From NCBI GenBank assembly GCA_032433765.1, contig JAVIAB010000073.1:54411787-54475786 (forward strand): a DNA stretch of 64,000 bases, read 5' to 3'. Positions 44,312 to 55,989 of this stretch are shown here, one piece after another. The position numbers and the translations under genes were made by a program. Under the pieces are notes generated by a model. That model made no database searches. It was not told where the DNA came from and worked only from the letters and a program-made list of their open reading frames with translations. Position 1 is the first letter of the stretch. Each line of letters opens with the position of its first letter. This DNA is from Megaustenia siamemsis (lineage: Eukaryota > Mollusca > Gastropoda > Stylommatophora > Ariophantidae).

Positions 44312-46230
44312 ATGCAACAACTCATCACGTCCTGGCCTCCTCAAGTTTCCAAACCATCCGTCCGTCGCTGGTGTGTAGTACCTGCAATTTTCACAGGATC
44401 GCTGTTAAATGGTAAAGCCACAGGACCAGATGAAATTCCTTCGGAAGTCATCAAAGCAGATATTAACACCTCTACCAAGATGTTACATGATCTGTTGGAT
44501 AAAATTTGGGAGAGGGAAGAAATACCCAAGGACTGCAAAGAAGGTTATATGGTCAAACTAATAAGAAAGGACGTTTACAGGAGTGCACAAAATGTAGCGG
44601 TATTAAGCTACTATCAGCTATTATGATCAGAGAATCATAAAAGCGGTCATAGAGAACGTTTGAGAGATAAACAAGCAGGGTTTTCTTTTAAATTTTTATT
44701 ATTTTGCGTTCGCCAGCTTTTTACCTCTGATGAAGTCCTTAGAGACTAGGAACTTAATTGTGTGTGTTAATGCGTTTTTCACTGGCAGCCGTGTGCACAG
44801 AGGTCCCTCGCCGCACAGGCAGATAAATCCGTCTTCGGAGGTACTCATACTTTTTCCTTCCATGAGTAATTGACGTTTCAAGCCGGGCCTCACTGCTGAG
44901 ACCAGGGGTGATTGCCACAGTGAAACATCATTAATAAAAATCCTAACTGGTGCAGCCGGGATTTGAAACCATAACCTCTCTGTTTCAAGGCCAGCGTTTT
45001 GCCTCGAGACCAACCAGTCCCCCACAAGCAGTTGTAGGAAGAACAGATCATTTGCTGATCAAATAACTGCCCTACATATATTAGTTTTAAAAAGTTTAGA
45101 ACTACAGTCCCCACTATATTGGATTCATAGATTACAAAAAGGCATTTGATAGTTTAGACAGAGGAATGCTTTGGAAGTTGCTGAGTCATTACGGAATCCC
45201 CACAAAGATTATTAACCTGATAAGAACAATGTATGAAGGAATGAAATGTAGTGTGGTGCATGAAGGGCGGTTTACAGAAGCATTTAAACTAAGAACAGGA
45301 GTATGGCAGGGATGCCTTCTATCTCTATTTCTCTTTCTACTGCGCAGAGAGGTGGGATTTGAAAATAACTCAAAACAACAGAAATGGAATCCAGTGGTCA
45401 CTGACCAAGCAACATGATGATTTAGACTTTGCTGAATATATAGCTCTCCTATCACACAACCATCAACATATGCAAGATAAAATGAGCATACTTGAAGAGA
45501 GATCACAACAGATGGGACTGAAAAATAAATAGAGACCAATATTATGAGAATTAATACAGTTGGCAGTAACCAAATAAAACTAAGAGAAATACCTCCACTA
45601 GGCGTACAATCTTATATATATCTGGACAGTAATATAAACAAAGAGGGAGGAACAGAAAATGATACCAAAATAAGGAAATCAAAAGCAAGAGGAGCTTTTG
45701 TTGCACTGTAAAACATATGGAAGTCCAATGAAATTAAGTTAAATACTAAAATAAACATTTTCAACTCCAATGTTAAGTCAATCTTATTTTATTGCCGTGA
45801 AACATGGAGAACAACAAAAATGACAACATGAAGATACAGACTTTCATTAATGGATGCTTACGCAGAATAAAAGGATGGAAATGGCAGGACAAAATCACTA
45901 ACATAGAACTATGGAAATGTAGCAGTCAAATACCAGTGGATAAAGAGATACAGCGAAGACGATGGCGCTGGATAGGATACACACTGAGGAAGCCAACTGC
46001 GAGTATTACACAACAAGCCCTTTTTTGGAATCCCCAGGGAAAAAGACAAAGAGGAAGACCAAGGAATTCTTGAAGAAGACAAGTGGAAGAAGAGACAAAG
46101 ATGATGGGGAAGACATGGAATGATTTTAACAGAATAGCAAGAAACATAACAGCTAGTAAAGTGTTTGTTGAAGAACTATGCTCCACAGGGAGCAGAAAGG
46201 TAGAAGAAGAAGCTGGAAAATGTATTTTTA
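44312..46230 (+). pseudogene. RTE-like LINE family 4, RT region, split by a SINE
   Basis: The plus strand shows LLNGKATGPDEIPSEVIKAD and DLLDKIWEREEIPKDCKEGY (RT N-terminal motifs). After the SINE at 44679-45023 it continues with GFIDYKKAFDSLDRGMLWKL (motif A), then QGCLLSLFLF (motif B). Motif C is decayed (DLDFAEYIALL). The C-terminus has VDKEIQRRRWRWIGYTLRKP and GKRQRGRPRNSW, ending with LCSTGSRKVEEEAG. Stops and shifts throughout. Confidence 0.85.
44679..45023 (-). mobile_element. SINE family B inserted in a LINE
   Basis: The insert is flanked by the 8-bp duplication ACAAGCAG (44671-44678 and 45024-45031). On the minus strand it starts GTGGGGGACTGGTTGGTCTC (A-box-like), has GGTTTCAAATCCCGGC (B box), then the body with CTGTGCACACGGCTGCCAG and GACTTCATCAGAGG. 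It ends in an AT-rich tail. A decayed relative lies at 38090. Confidence 0.85.
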
Positions 46231-46329
46231 TACTTTGGATGAGAGTGTTTAGTGGCAAAATTGAAGATATTCCGGGTTCTGTAACAAGTGAGACACACTT
46301 TACTAACAGTCACAAAGGACATGCCTGGA

Positions 46330-46765
46330 ATATTAGTCGCTGACCATATAATAACCAACTTGAAGTATGTGCCGATGATATGAGCTTAATTTCCAAGAGT
46401 AGAACTCCTGATTTATTGACATGAAGTGACGGACAGTCAAATTAAGGGTCTTAGCCTGAACAGTAAAACGACAAATGAAATGGTCGCAGCAAAGGAAAAG
46501 ACTTCCTCGATATCGATATGTTCAACTGAAGTAAATTGGGCAATATTAAAATAAATTAATAAATCACGTGTTGAATGTCACTGTACAACAGAGCCGGAAT
46601 GCAGAATAGATAAGGAAAAGGCTATTTTCCCAGGAGTGAAAAGACATCATGAAACTAATTTAAAGACAATTGGAATAAGAAAACTCGTTCTTCAGCATTA
46701 TGTAGAACACATTTTGAATAATTGGAGTGAATCATGGACAATAAAAAAAACAACATGCAGGAAAA
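46330..46765 (+). pseudogene. RTE-like LINE family 1, decayed RT/C-terminus
   Basis: The plus strand has NNQLEVCADDMSLISKS, where CADD replaces the Y-A-D-D box, then C-T-T-E-P-E-C-R-I and YVEHILNNW-like remnants. Many frame breaks. Confidence 0.65.
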
Positions 46766-46789
46766 TTGTTGTAGATAAATTAAATTTCT

Positions 46790-48010
46790 TCTTCTTCTCT
46801 CTACCTTTTTAGCTCCCAGTGGAGCATAGGACTTCAACAAACACTTTCCAAGTCGTTCTGTTTTTTTGCCAATCTTTTAAGATCATTCCATGTCTTCCCC
46901 ATCATCTTCATCTCTGCTTCGATCTGTCTTCTCCAAGAATTCCTTGGTCTTCCTCTTTGTCTTTTTTTCCTGGGGATTCCAAAAAAAGGGCCTGTTGTGT
47001 AATACTCTCAGTTGGCTTCCGTAGTGTGTGTCCTATCCAGCACTTCGTCTTCACTGTATGTCTTTATCCACTGGTATTTGACTGGTACATTTCCATAATT
47101 CTATGTTAGTGATTTTGTCCTGCCATTTCCATCCTTTTATTCTGCGTAAGCATCCATTAATGAAAGTCTGTATCTTCGTGATTGTCAATTTAGTTGTTCT
47201 CCATGTTCACAGCCATATAATAGGACTGCCTTAACATTTGAGTTGAAAATTTTAATTTTTGTATTTAACTTAATTTCTTTGGATTTCCATATGTTTCCCA
47301 GCGCAACAAAAACTCCTCTTGCTTTTGATATTCTTATTTTGGTATCATTTTCTGTTCCTCCCTCATTATCTATATTACTGCCCAGATATATGTAAGATTC
47401 TACGTCAAGTAGAGGTATTTCTCCTAATTTTATTTGGTTATTGCCAACTGTATAATGTTGGTCTTATCTCTATTAATCTTCAGTCCTAGCTGTTGTGATC
47501 TCTCATCAAGTATGCTCATGTTATCCTGCATCTGTTGATGACTGTGCGATAGGAGAGCTATATCATCAGCAAAGTCTAAATCATCAAGTTGTTTGGTCAG
47601 TGACCACTGGATCCCATTTATGTTGTTTTTAGCTATTTTCATAAACCAATCTATGGTCAGGAGAAAGAGAAATGGAACAGAAGGCATCCCTGCCTTATTT
47701 CTGTTCTTATTTCAAATGCTTCTGTAAGCTGCCCATCATGCACCACACTACATTTCGTTCCTTCATACATTGTTTTTATAAGGTTAATAAACTTTATGGG
47801 GATTCCGTAATGACTCAGCAACTTCCAAAGCATTCTTCTGTCTAAACTATCAAATGCCTTTTCATAATCTATGAATCCAATATAAAGTGGGGATTTTAGT
47901 TCTAAACTTTGTTCAACTTTTGTACGTAGGGTAGTTATTTGATCAGCACATGATCTGTTTTTCCTAAAACCTGCTTGTTCATCTGTCAAATGTTTCTCTA
48001 TGGCCTCTTA
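46790..48010 (-). pseudogene. RTE-like LINE family 4, inverted copy with intact FADD
   Basis: The reverse complement encodes TDEQAGFRKNRSCADQITTL, YIGFIDYEKAFDSLDRRMLW (motif A), QGCLLF and, after a shift near 47690, DDLDFADDIALLSHSHQQ. The catalytic F-A-D-D is intact. It continues to the C-terminal region and a TTCTTC-type flank near 46790. It is inverted relative to the 44.3-46.2 kb copy of the same family. Frame shifts prevent one continuous protein. Confidence 0.85.
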
Positions 48011-48059
48011 ATTAAATTACATTTGGTTACAGAATAATGCTGAGATCTACATGTCCATT

Positions 48060-48360
48060 TACTAGAGCAATGAGAACGTTCTGAAGGGATCAAAACAAAA
48101 TGAAAGTTTATTATCAATGATAAGAGGAAGCACTTATCACGTTTTGAACAAGTAATGAGTAGGAAACATCCACAATACATTGTGACAGCTGAAACAAATC
48201 GAAGGAAGAAAAGTTGGAGGAAACAGAGAGACGATATACCGAATAATGTAGGAATGGTTAATTTTGTTAGGAAGTCAACAGCAGAAATGATATACTCTAG
48301 AAGTGGAAAGTTATGGAGAGACTTACATTTACGCTAGCGCCTACGGTACTTGATGATGCT
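48060..48360 (+). pseudogene. RTE-like LINE family 1, decayed end
   Basis: The plus strand shows a frame with MSRKHPQYIVTAETNRRKKS and RKSTAEMIYSRSGKLWRD, the C-terminal end of the family with several deletions. It ends at GGTACTTGATGATG. Confidence 0.75.
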
Positions 48361-48563
48361 AACAATCTATATTTTCATGTCATCTTCTTTTCTCTTTAGA
48401 TCTGTTTTTGTATGTTACATGTTGATAAATGTTGTTATAATCTTACATGCTGATAAAATTCGTTTGCTGTGATACCGAGGCCTTCCATAACCAATAATAA
48501 TAATAATAATAATAATGCTGATAAAATGTTGCAAAGTATATTTGTCATAGGATTCGCCTTTAC

Positions 48564-48648
48564 CACAATCTCCATCGTTGTAGCAATCTCCTGTAAAAAT
48601 ACATTTTGGCATGTCAGATGTAAGGCAGGTCTTCCCTTCGCGGCATTT
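48564..48648 (-). CDS. Cys-rich inhibitor gene, five-Cys exon 2
   Basis: An 85-base exon on the minus strand: acceptor TTTTAATGTTCGTTCAG, donor TGTG/GTAAAG, phase 0 in and phase 1 out. It encodes KCREGKTCLTSDMPKC and then IFTGDCYNDGDC. Five Cys (C-x5-C-x7-C-x5-C-x5-C) match in number, length and phase the exon at 57220-57304. The end C-x-N-D-G-D-C also resembles the centre of a WAP core. A start of the frame at the upstream ATGs would ignore the splice site and is not favoured. Confidence 0.65.
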
Positions 48649-49994
48649 CTGAACGAACATTAAAACAAAGTTCATTATAATGACGAACATTCTCATACAT
48701 TTTAATTAGTAACATCATGGACTATAAACGTAGTTATCATCATCTTGTGATATCTCTGCTGGGAATGTTTACAACCCTGGAGCATCCATTTTCACTGTTT
48801 CTTGTCTTGACTGATGACGCGGTGATATGTTTTTCTACCCATCTCTTGACGTTATCATTTCCCTTTGTCAGGCAAGGCAACAGACAGCAACAAAGCTAGA
48901 GGCTGTCACAGACTCACATCTGATGACTTGCGTGAGGATCGATGAACCAGAACCATCCAGACCCTACTTCATGTCTCCGCGGTGCCTCTAGAATCAGACT
49001 AATCAGTCTAGTCTGGCCAAGTGAATATTGATCAAAGAGGTAAGGCAACACACTACCCAAAAATGTCGCGCTGAAGCCGGATGTGTTGGGTCGAAATGCG
49101 CAAGTATCACAATTCTACTACAAAGATCACTACAACAAACCTCAACGAACGCATCCACCCCCACTTAAACACTTCATAAGGACGAACGGCGAGGGAGTCA
49201 ATCATTTCCTTCAGCAGTCATCTGGTGAACGTCAGAAAGAGGAGAATGAGATTCCACTTTAGTCTTTGTTCCAATCAACACCGCGAGCTTTGTATGTTCA
49301 CTTACAAGATGACTGACAGTAAGTTATTGTGTCTCTTTATATATCACAATTCTTTAACTAAAGTAGTAAATGTGCTTTAAACCGTAACGTTTTACAAGTG
49401 TATCAGACGTGCATGCAACAATGGCTCTAAAAGTTGTAGTAGTAAACACTGATAATTATAATCAATTTTATTATAGGATTAGCTACAATGTTAAAACTGT
49501 ATATACATTTACTGACAATAGGGTTTAAAAAAAATATTATGACCTGGGATTTTTTGTTGTTGTTTTTTTGTTGTTGTTTGTTTGTAGATTGTACCTAAAA
49601 TCAACTCAAACACTTAATCTCATACAGCAAGAAAACCGAGATATGCCAAGCTTAGAAAGATCTGGCGAGCTTACATTTATCATGAGAGTGATCAAGAAAG
49701 CGACTCACATTTGCTAATGGATTATATACTCTCTTTTCCAAAGTCGCTCATTCAAAGTTGAAATTTTCAACTACTCCAACAATTTGAAGTTAAAAATGGC
49801 TCGCTCTTAATTTGTCTGCTTTCACATAGCTCTACGTGCAAGGATCAGTGATTTTGATAGTGAGAAATTTAGAAGGTACAATTCTATTGCAGATTCGGCA
49901 TATCGAGATCAAAGGGGGATGTATTTTGTCTTTGAGGTCGGTGTACTTTTGTAAAAGGCATGTCCCTGCATCCAGTGATTGTTGAGCACTGGGC
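48649..49994. other. Intron-like, no gene recognised
   Basis: AT-rich; a GTT-rich run at 49545-49585 and nothing else. Confidence 0.5.
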
Positions 49995-50250
49995 ATAGTA
50001 ATGTAAAGTGCCCCGTCACGCCAAGTGGCGTATAGGGAATATGATGTTAGTGAGTCTAATTTTTAAGACATTTGGCACATGCTTTTTGAGTTAATGTGGT
50101 CGGTATTACGCCCGTGCCGCTTTACTTTCCCAGAAAAAAATCCGGTACTAATTTAAGGCTCGGTGAACCCGGAAGCCGTCGATAAGGATCGAACCGGACT
50201 TCTCGCCCTTTGTAGTCCAGTTCATTGACCACTGAGCTATCGACTGGACA
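49995..50250 (-). mobile_element. SINE family A
   Basis: The minus strand starts CGATAGCTCAGTGGTCAATG, has CGGTTCGATCC (B box), the common body and an end reading GACGGGGCACTTTACATTA. Single head. It lies in the intron downstream of the WAP exon. Confidence 0.88.
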
Positions 50251-50970
50251 CAGTAATTTATTATTACTATGCCTATTAATAATTGTTGTTGGGTCTTAAA
50301 ACACGAACTCTACAACTCTAATTAAAAATTATTTATAAAAAATGGTTCTCTAGGTCGCAAAAATCATAAATAGGTCACTGGAAAATAATAGAAAATGCTG
50401 CGATTACAAATAATTAAATGATCTCATTTGTGGAGTCTGCTGTAGACGTTATGGCTGAAGTCAAAAGGCCACAAAGGAGATGTCGAATAGAAAGAAAAGA
50501 AATTTAACTAATAGCATGATTATTAATGACAGCAGGGAATATTGTGTTGAATTTATTTTTCTCTTCCTCTTCATCCTCCTCTTCGTCATCTTCATCATCA
50601 TCATATGGTCATGGAAGTCATTGGGATAACACTGACAAACACAGTCAACCTTCCCCGTTTAAGTCTTAGATGATACAAATTATTTGTTAATCTCCTTCTA
50701 TACAGCTTGTTTTTGGTAAATGTATATCCAACATGAAAGAGTTTATTTCTATGAAACGTGTCAATAAAAAGTGTCAAAATCTCTGGGTGTTGAAGTCTAG
50801 AGGTTTATCTTTTTTCAGGTGAAATGAAAATTGCAGGTTTTAATGACTCCTTTATGATTATATTCACTACATGACAGCCGGTGGAAATGATAAATGTTGC
50901 TACAAGTCCCAAGTGTAAACGATTACTGTCACTATACCTTATTTTCACATAAATTAGTTGTAATATTCAC
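50251..50970. other. Intron-like, no gene recognised
   Basis: AT-rich with a TC-rich run (CATCATCATC near 50590). The WAP frame stays open a further 33 bases (to 50938, donor AAG/GTATAG), so the exon could end there instead. Confidence 0.5.
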
Positions 50971-51113
50971 TGGGTAGAAACAAAACTTCTTGCACCCCCA
51001 TTGACAGCATTTTTCACTGTCTCTGCAGTCTCCATCATGTAAACAAGTATCAGCACAGAAAATGTCATCGCTGTTTCCAGCCGATGGGCATTGTCCAGGT
51101 TTGATAATTGTGG
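50971..51113 (-). CDS. Cys-rich inhibitor gene, WAP domain exon
   Basis: A 143-base exon on the minus strand with acceptor TTCTTTAACAG (phase 1) and donor CCCA/GTGAAT (phase 0). It encodes IIKPGQCPSAG, DDIFCADTCLHDGDCRDSEK and CCQWGCKKFCFYP. All eight Cys of the whey acidic protein four-disulfide core are present in the family spacing (K-x-G-x-C-P ... D-x-D-C-x5-C-C-x3-C-x3-C-x2-P). WAP domains mainly inhibit serine proteases or act as antimicrobials; in molluscs they also occur in shell-matrix proteins such as Lustrin A. Confidence 0.85.
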
Positions 51114-51249
51114 CTGTTAAAGAACAAAATTATAATTGGTCGTAGATTAAACAAAAATATCTGTGTAAATATATGTGTAAATATATTTGTGTAAATAATA
51201 TTAATCAAATAATAATAATAAATGCAATTATGTAACAAAAATTGAAATG

Positions 51250-51640
51250 TATTCATCGTCATGTCCCATACCAGTTGGCATAGGCGATCACAATTCCATA
51301 ATTCTCTGTCTTCAGTGCATTGCATCAATTCTGCTGTTGATTGTTTACCGTGCCACGACACTCAACTACATCGTATCTTTTCTCTTTGTCGTCCGCCGTA
51401 TCTCCTTCTTTGTATTATGCTAATTATAGTTAAGTATTTCCACTTTCCACTTCTTATGATATGTCCGAAAAAATGTCGATGCTTCTTTCTGAATTGTTTA
51501 GGTGCTCTCTTTTTCTATTGGCTTTATTGAGAATTTCGTCTTTGATCTTTTTGGCTGTCCATGGAACTCTGAACGTTATTCTGAGCAACCCCAACTATGA
51601 CCCTCAAATCGTCATTTCATTTGTTTGTCAACTGTAAGTG
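51250..51640 (-). pseudogene. RTE-like LINE family 1, decayed end
   Basis: The reverse complement has MSWHGKQSTAELMQCTEDRE matching DSLVSWHGKQSTTEIIRCT at 20.4 kb, with upstream remnants up to R-S-S-M-D-S-Q-K. Many shifts. It starts at an ATGACGATGAA tail. Confidence 0.75.
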
Positions 51641-53027
51641 TTTTAAAGCAAGAAAATTACAGAAGCATTACTAAAAAAAAAAAAACTAATTGGAGTTATT
51701 ATGATGTGTACAGTAAATAGGATATAATCATATACGTGTGTTTTTTGTAAACAATACAAACTGCAGCCATTTTTGGTAAAACTAATAAAAGTCATGAAAG
51801 AGATGCAGAACTGCACAATACCCTATGATAGATACAATCAATATCAACAAAATGTTTATTATGTTTTTATATATTTTTACAAAAAGGCCGCCGATAAACA
51901 TGGATTTTCTACTACAACAATTGACACAAATCACAACATTATCAACAGTATAGGCTACAGCTATTATAAATTAGAAACTCCTTAATTATCTGTGTAACAT
52001 AGTACTTTTTAAGATTCAACCTTGAACCTGATCAATTTTTATAATTTCTTCGCATTTTGTTGGTTTGTTCGTACCCACTCTGCTATTATTATGCCGTCTT
52101 GTTCTTTCTTTAACACATTCGTTAAGTGACTTCTTATCCTCTCGACCCTGACAATCGACAAAAGCTTGAGGTATATAATACACCAACACATAATTATTTA
52201 TTTAATATGTACAGTTCAATGATCACAAATTACATTAACACATTTCCTGATTTATTCCAACTATACTTTCTTTCTAGCCTACCGTCAATATCGATATTAC
52301 TTGGCAGTTTGGGTTACCTCTGAATCATACACTCCTAGAATCATTTAACACATCACAGGTTATGCTTTTTTATATCTATCCACAATTCCTGTGTTGGCTC
52401 ACTAGATCAGTTAATCTATTCACTTGGGTCTAAAATTGATCATGTTCGAACGTCTTGTCTAGCTGAACTAACTGCCAGTCATACTAATAGCTCTGCCCTA
52501 GTTTCCTGGTGATCCTTCCTCACTAATGTTCTCACTGTGACTAAGTACTGCTCTCTGTGTGTGAGTCATCTTTCTATCCGCGTGTGTGAGAGTGAGTGAG
52601 TCTCTCGGCGTATCTGCCTTGGATTATCTCTGTCGGCATATCTCTGTCGGCATATCTCTGCATCTCTGCGTTTCTGCGTCACTTTCTCGACGTATCTTTT
52701 CGTCTCTGCCCGCCTTTTAGTAAGATTTCATATTTATATTGTCGCCACTTTCAATTTCTGTTAATGCCTATTCTCCCCACAATAATTATTTCTTTACTTT
52801 GTGTCTATCTACCTAAGGTATCTGATGCCACTTTCGCATTGACTACAAGTTTTTTGACCATATAAATTATGGCTATCACTAAAGCATCAGCATGGCTTGA
52901 AACACAGACATATGCACGTGTTTCCTCAGTGTATCAATGAGTATGCTCAGGAAGACCACACCTGGCTGGGCTCGACGGCAGTGGTTGAAGCCAACGAAAG
53001 AGGTCTTTTCTAACAAAGATCTGTCTT
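51641..53027. other. No gene recognised
   Basis: AT-rich. 52.56-52.70 kb has TATCTCTGTCGGCATATC-type short repeats and a GTGTGAGAGTGAGTGAG run, reminiscent of LTR-like regulatory DNA, but no boundaries or partner copy are visible. Confidence 0.4.
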
Positions 53028-53388
53028 ATTTTCATGAAAGAGCATATGGGTGTAAGAGGTAATGACAGATTTGCTGTAAATCTTGCCAGTTTGGCAGACG
53101 TTGAGTACGAAAAGGTAACGGACCACGCTGACTTTCTAAGTGCAATCAGGGACGCTGGACGAATAAAATAACTAAAACATTACCCATGAATCAGCAACCG
53201 TGACTGCAGACTGCGCGAATATTATCTCAAGGTGAGAGATACCAGACATGAACGTTACATAGGAATAAAAAAAGACTTATCAACGAGCACAACACCCATG
53301 TCGTTAGTCGCTACACGTTGAGGGATATACTTCAGAAGAGATCTAAGCTCTTTTGGACTTGTGCAATGTGCAATGAGAATGACTCGTC
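53028..53388 (+). pseudogene. LINE RNase H/C-terminal fragment, family 2, plus strand
   Basis: The plus strand reads KEHMGVRGNDRFAVNLASLA (the H-x-G-V-x-G-N-x-x-A region of RNase H), then DHADFLSAIRDAGR equivalent to the NALRDVGRA block, then stops and decay. It is followed immediately by the ACTAA array. Confidence 0.75.
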
Positions 53389-53460
53389 GACTAAACTAAA
53401 CTAAACTAAACTAAACTAAACTAAACTAAACTAAACTAAACTAAACTAAACTAAACTAAT
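53389..53460. repeat. (ACTAA)n pentanucleotide, about 14 copies
   Basis: A perfect ACTAA tract directly after the LINE's last remnants, consistent with a simple-repeat 3' tail. Confidence 0.95.
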
Positions 53461-53564
53461 ACTTTTGAACTTTTAAAATCAGGGAAGCCACGATATTATA
53501 AAAACTAAACATTTAGTTTATAGAAAGAAGCTTGTTATCATAAAAAGAGTATTGACCTACTTAC

Positions 53565-53744
53565 TTGGGTTAGATCTACAGCATGTTGAGTACGTGTCCA
53601 TGAGTTCTATGTTACAGATGCTCGTATCTGGACACGGTATTGTCTTACCACCGCAGTAAGTATCATCCCATGCACCATCGCGCATAATTAGAATAGGTTG
53701 TCCAATCTGGCATACCCCAGTATGACTCCATCGTGGGGGCTTTT
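53565..53744 (-). CDS. Cys-rich inhibitor gene, Lustrin-type cysteine exon
   Basis: A 180-base exon on the minus strand with acceptor TTTTCCCCTGTCACAG (phase 1) and donor CCAA/GTAAGT (phase 1). It encodes WSHTGVCQIGQPILI, DDTYCGGKTIPCPDTSICNI and MDTYSTCCRSNP. Six Cys with C-x2-G-x-P-(I/L), C-G, P-C-P, I-C and Y-x-x-C-C agree with the Lustrin_cystein module of mollusc shell-matrix and related secreted proteins. The phase fits the exon at 57220 upstream and the WAP exon downstream. Confidence 0.75.
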
Positions 53745-53931
53745 CTGTGACAGGGGAAAATAGATAGCCCACAAGTAAAGCCAAATCAATATTTCTTATC
53801 AGCTTGCGAAATTAAAATTATTGTGTTAAATTTTAATTAAAATCAAAATTATATAGTGGTATATAAACTGAGATACTGAATATTTGGTGAATAAAGTGCA
53901 GATCGGCATAACAAATACACTTTTTAAAAAT

Positions 53932-53937
<6 letters not shown>

Positions 53938-53967
<30 letters not shown>
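53938..53967. repeat. (GA)n microsatellite
   Basis: About 14 GA dinucleotides. Confidence 0.95.
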
Positions 53968-53969
<2 letters not shown>

Positions 53970-54011
53970 AAGAGGGAGAGAAGTGAAGGAAGGGAGAAAG
54001 AGTGGTGTGTG

Positions 54012-54320
54012 TATTGCAGATTTACAGTAGCAAGATTTCTTATTGCAAGATTTCTTATTGCAAGATTCACAGTAGCAAGATTTCTTATTGCAAGATTTAC
54101 AGTAGCAAGATTTCTTATTACAAGATTTACAGTAGCAAGATTTCTTATTGCAAGATTTACAGTAGCAAGATTTCTTATTACAAGATTTACAGTAGCAAGA
54201 TTTATTATTACAAGATTTACAGTAGCAAGATTTATTATTGCAAGATTTACAGTAGCAAGATTTATTATTGCAAGATTTACAGTAGCAAGATTTATTATTG
54301 CAAGATTTACAGTTGCAAAA
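54012..54320. repeat. 30-bp minisatellite, about 10 copies
   Basis: 30-bp units of AGTAGCAAGATTTCTTATTG plus CAAGATTTAC with C/A variants. The unit is a multiple of 3, so frames stay open on both strands. The minus frame reads a Cys/Lys/Ser-rich peptide that mimics a Cys-rich protein but is an artefact. Confidence 0.95.
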
Positions 54321-54414
54321 TTTCTTACTGATTTGTAAATCATAGACGGTTATCTTTGTACCACCGTGAAGAAACACAAAACGCATGATACTGTCATATA
54401 ATTGAGTAATTGAG

Positions 54415-54730
54415 TTATTTGCGAGTCACCATAATTGCGCCCTGAGTATGTCCATAGGTGGTCAGATCCCCTCCTCCGCAAGTCTCACAGTGTCCAGCGA
54501 CTGACGACTCCAGTTCTGTGTTGGTTGATAAGTCTTATTATACCCCCACTAAGTTTCTCGTTTCTGGTTGTGCCCATTTTAACTCCAGTAACTTTCATTC
54601 GAAGGAGTGACGTGGACTCATGGTTGTCGAATTTCTTTGCCCTTCCCACATCTCGGAGAGCATTGATGATGTCTGCCCGATCCATTGGTTCACCATCTTT
54701 AACGATGTCACATAATATGCTTTAATAAGT
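54415..54730 (-). pseudogene. LINE RNase H/C-terminal fragment, family 2
   Basis: A clean 66-codon minus frame holds MDRADIINALRDVGRAKKF and STSLLRMKVTGVKMGTTRNE, and a GVVSRWTL end, with decayed sequence on both sides. The best-preserved member of the family in the window. Confidence 0.8.
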
Positions 54731-54784
54731 CTGACGAAAGTCATCATTCAGGGAGGGAACTGTGAGACTCAAGCAATTACACAT

Positions 54785-55045
54785 AGAGATATGTGAGGCT
54801 CAAGGACAGACAGAGCGATATCTGAGACACAAGGACAGACAGAGAGATATGTGAGGCTCAGAAAAGACAGAGAGATATGTGAGGCTCAGGACGGACAGAG
54901 AGATATGTGAGGCTCTGGACAGACAGAGCGGTATGTGAGGCTCAAGGACAGACATATATATATATATATATATGTTAGGCTCAACGACAGACTGAGAGAT
55001 ATGTGAGACTTAAGGACAGACAGAGAGATAAGTTAAGCTCAAGGA
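54785..55045. repeat. Degenerate ~29-bp minisatellite with TA run
   Basis: Eight or so imperfect units of GACAGAGAGATATGTGAGGC plus TCAAGGACA. A (TA)n run occupies 54955-54973. Confidence 0.85.
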
Positions 55046-55680
55046 CACAGGCAGAATCGGAATGACAGCATAATTAAAATAACGGGTCACGAATTCCGGC
55101 TAATTCATCTATAACAACGAGAGTCATGGTAACTTGGAAGAGCAAAGTCACGTCCTTATTATAGCTCCTCATATCATGGGACAGGTGAGATGTTACCAAG
55201 TTATACTTATATGTAGCTTATGTTAATTTGGAACAAATGTCAAGGAAATGATTTAAAATTTAAATCGAGGTTCTTAAGAATTTTTTTTTCCCCATAGCAA
55301 CATATGGTTGTGAAAATTGAACTAATTACAGACCGGTAGATCGGATATGTTGAATTCCTGACTGCATTGAAACTGGTTCCAGGGATCGAATAGAATAGAA
55401 TACTGAAAAGTACTTCAATGCCTTAGAATGCAAGTGTTACTACAGATACATATTGCCCTTTTCATCCTGTCAAGAGGTCTAGTGGAGGCTATTGTGTTTT
55501 TTTTTTTTGAGCTTTTGTTTTTGTCGAAAAGCTTCTCTAGTGGCCAATTCTACCAATGTTTGACAAACACACACAGCCAGAAAATGAACAAGTCAGGCCC
55601 ATTGATCCAGAGGGTTTTCAATCCTTTTTATGAGTCTTTTCTCTTCTAAGTTTTGCCTTAGCACAGTCTCAAATGATGTT
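55046..55680. other. Intron-like, no gene recognised
   Basis: AT-rich; a T run at 55498-55509. The 55428-55649 plus frame has no domain. Confidence 0.5.
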
Positions 55681-55930
55681 ATAAAAAAAGTAAAGTACCC
55701 CCGTCACGCCAAGGGGCGTATAGGGAATATGGTGTTAGTGACCATACATTTTACAGACCTTCGGCACATGATTTTTGGGGTAATGTGGTCGGTATTACGT
55801 CCTTGCCGCTTTACTTTCCCAGTTAAAAATCCGGTACCAACATAAGGCTGGGTGAACCGGATTCCGTCGGTTGGGATCGAACCCTACCTCTTGTCCTTTG
55901 TAGTCCAGTTCACTAAACACTGAGCTATTC
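55681..55930 (-). mobile_element. SINE family A
   Basis: The minus strand shows AATAGCTCAGTGTTTAGTG (A-box region), GGGTTCGATCCC (B box), the common body and the end GGGGGTACTTTACTTTTT. Single head. GACGTTATA-like bases repeat near both ends (55672-55681 and 55935-55943), a possible target duplication. Confidence 0.9.
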
Positions 55931-55989
55931 AAATGACGTTATACTATTCCTTATACATACTCTCCATGATGTGCGTCACTTGCCTGATG

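Noticed and set aside
44312..46343. Host gene encoding a reverse-transcriptase-like protein
   Set aside because: Frames are broken by stops, shifts and a SINE, and several similar copies exist in the window.
53826..54386. 186-codon Cys/Lys/Ser-rich minus ORF next to the inhibitor exons
   Set aside because: Tempting as a Cys-rich protein, but the periodic part is the 30-bp minisatellite, whose other frames are equally open.
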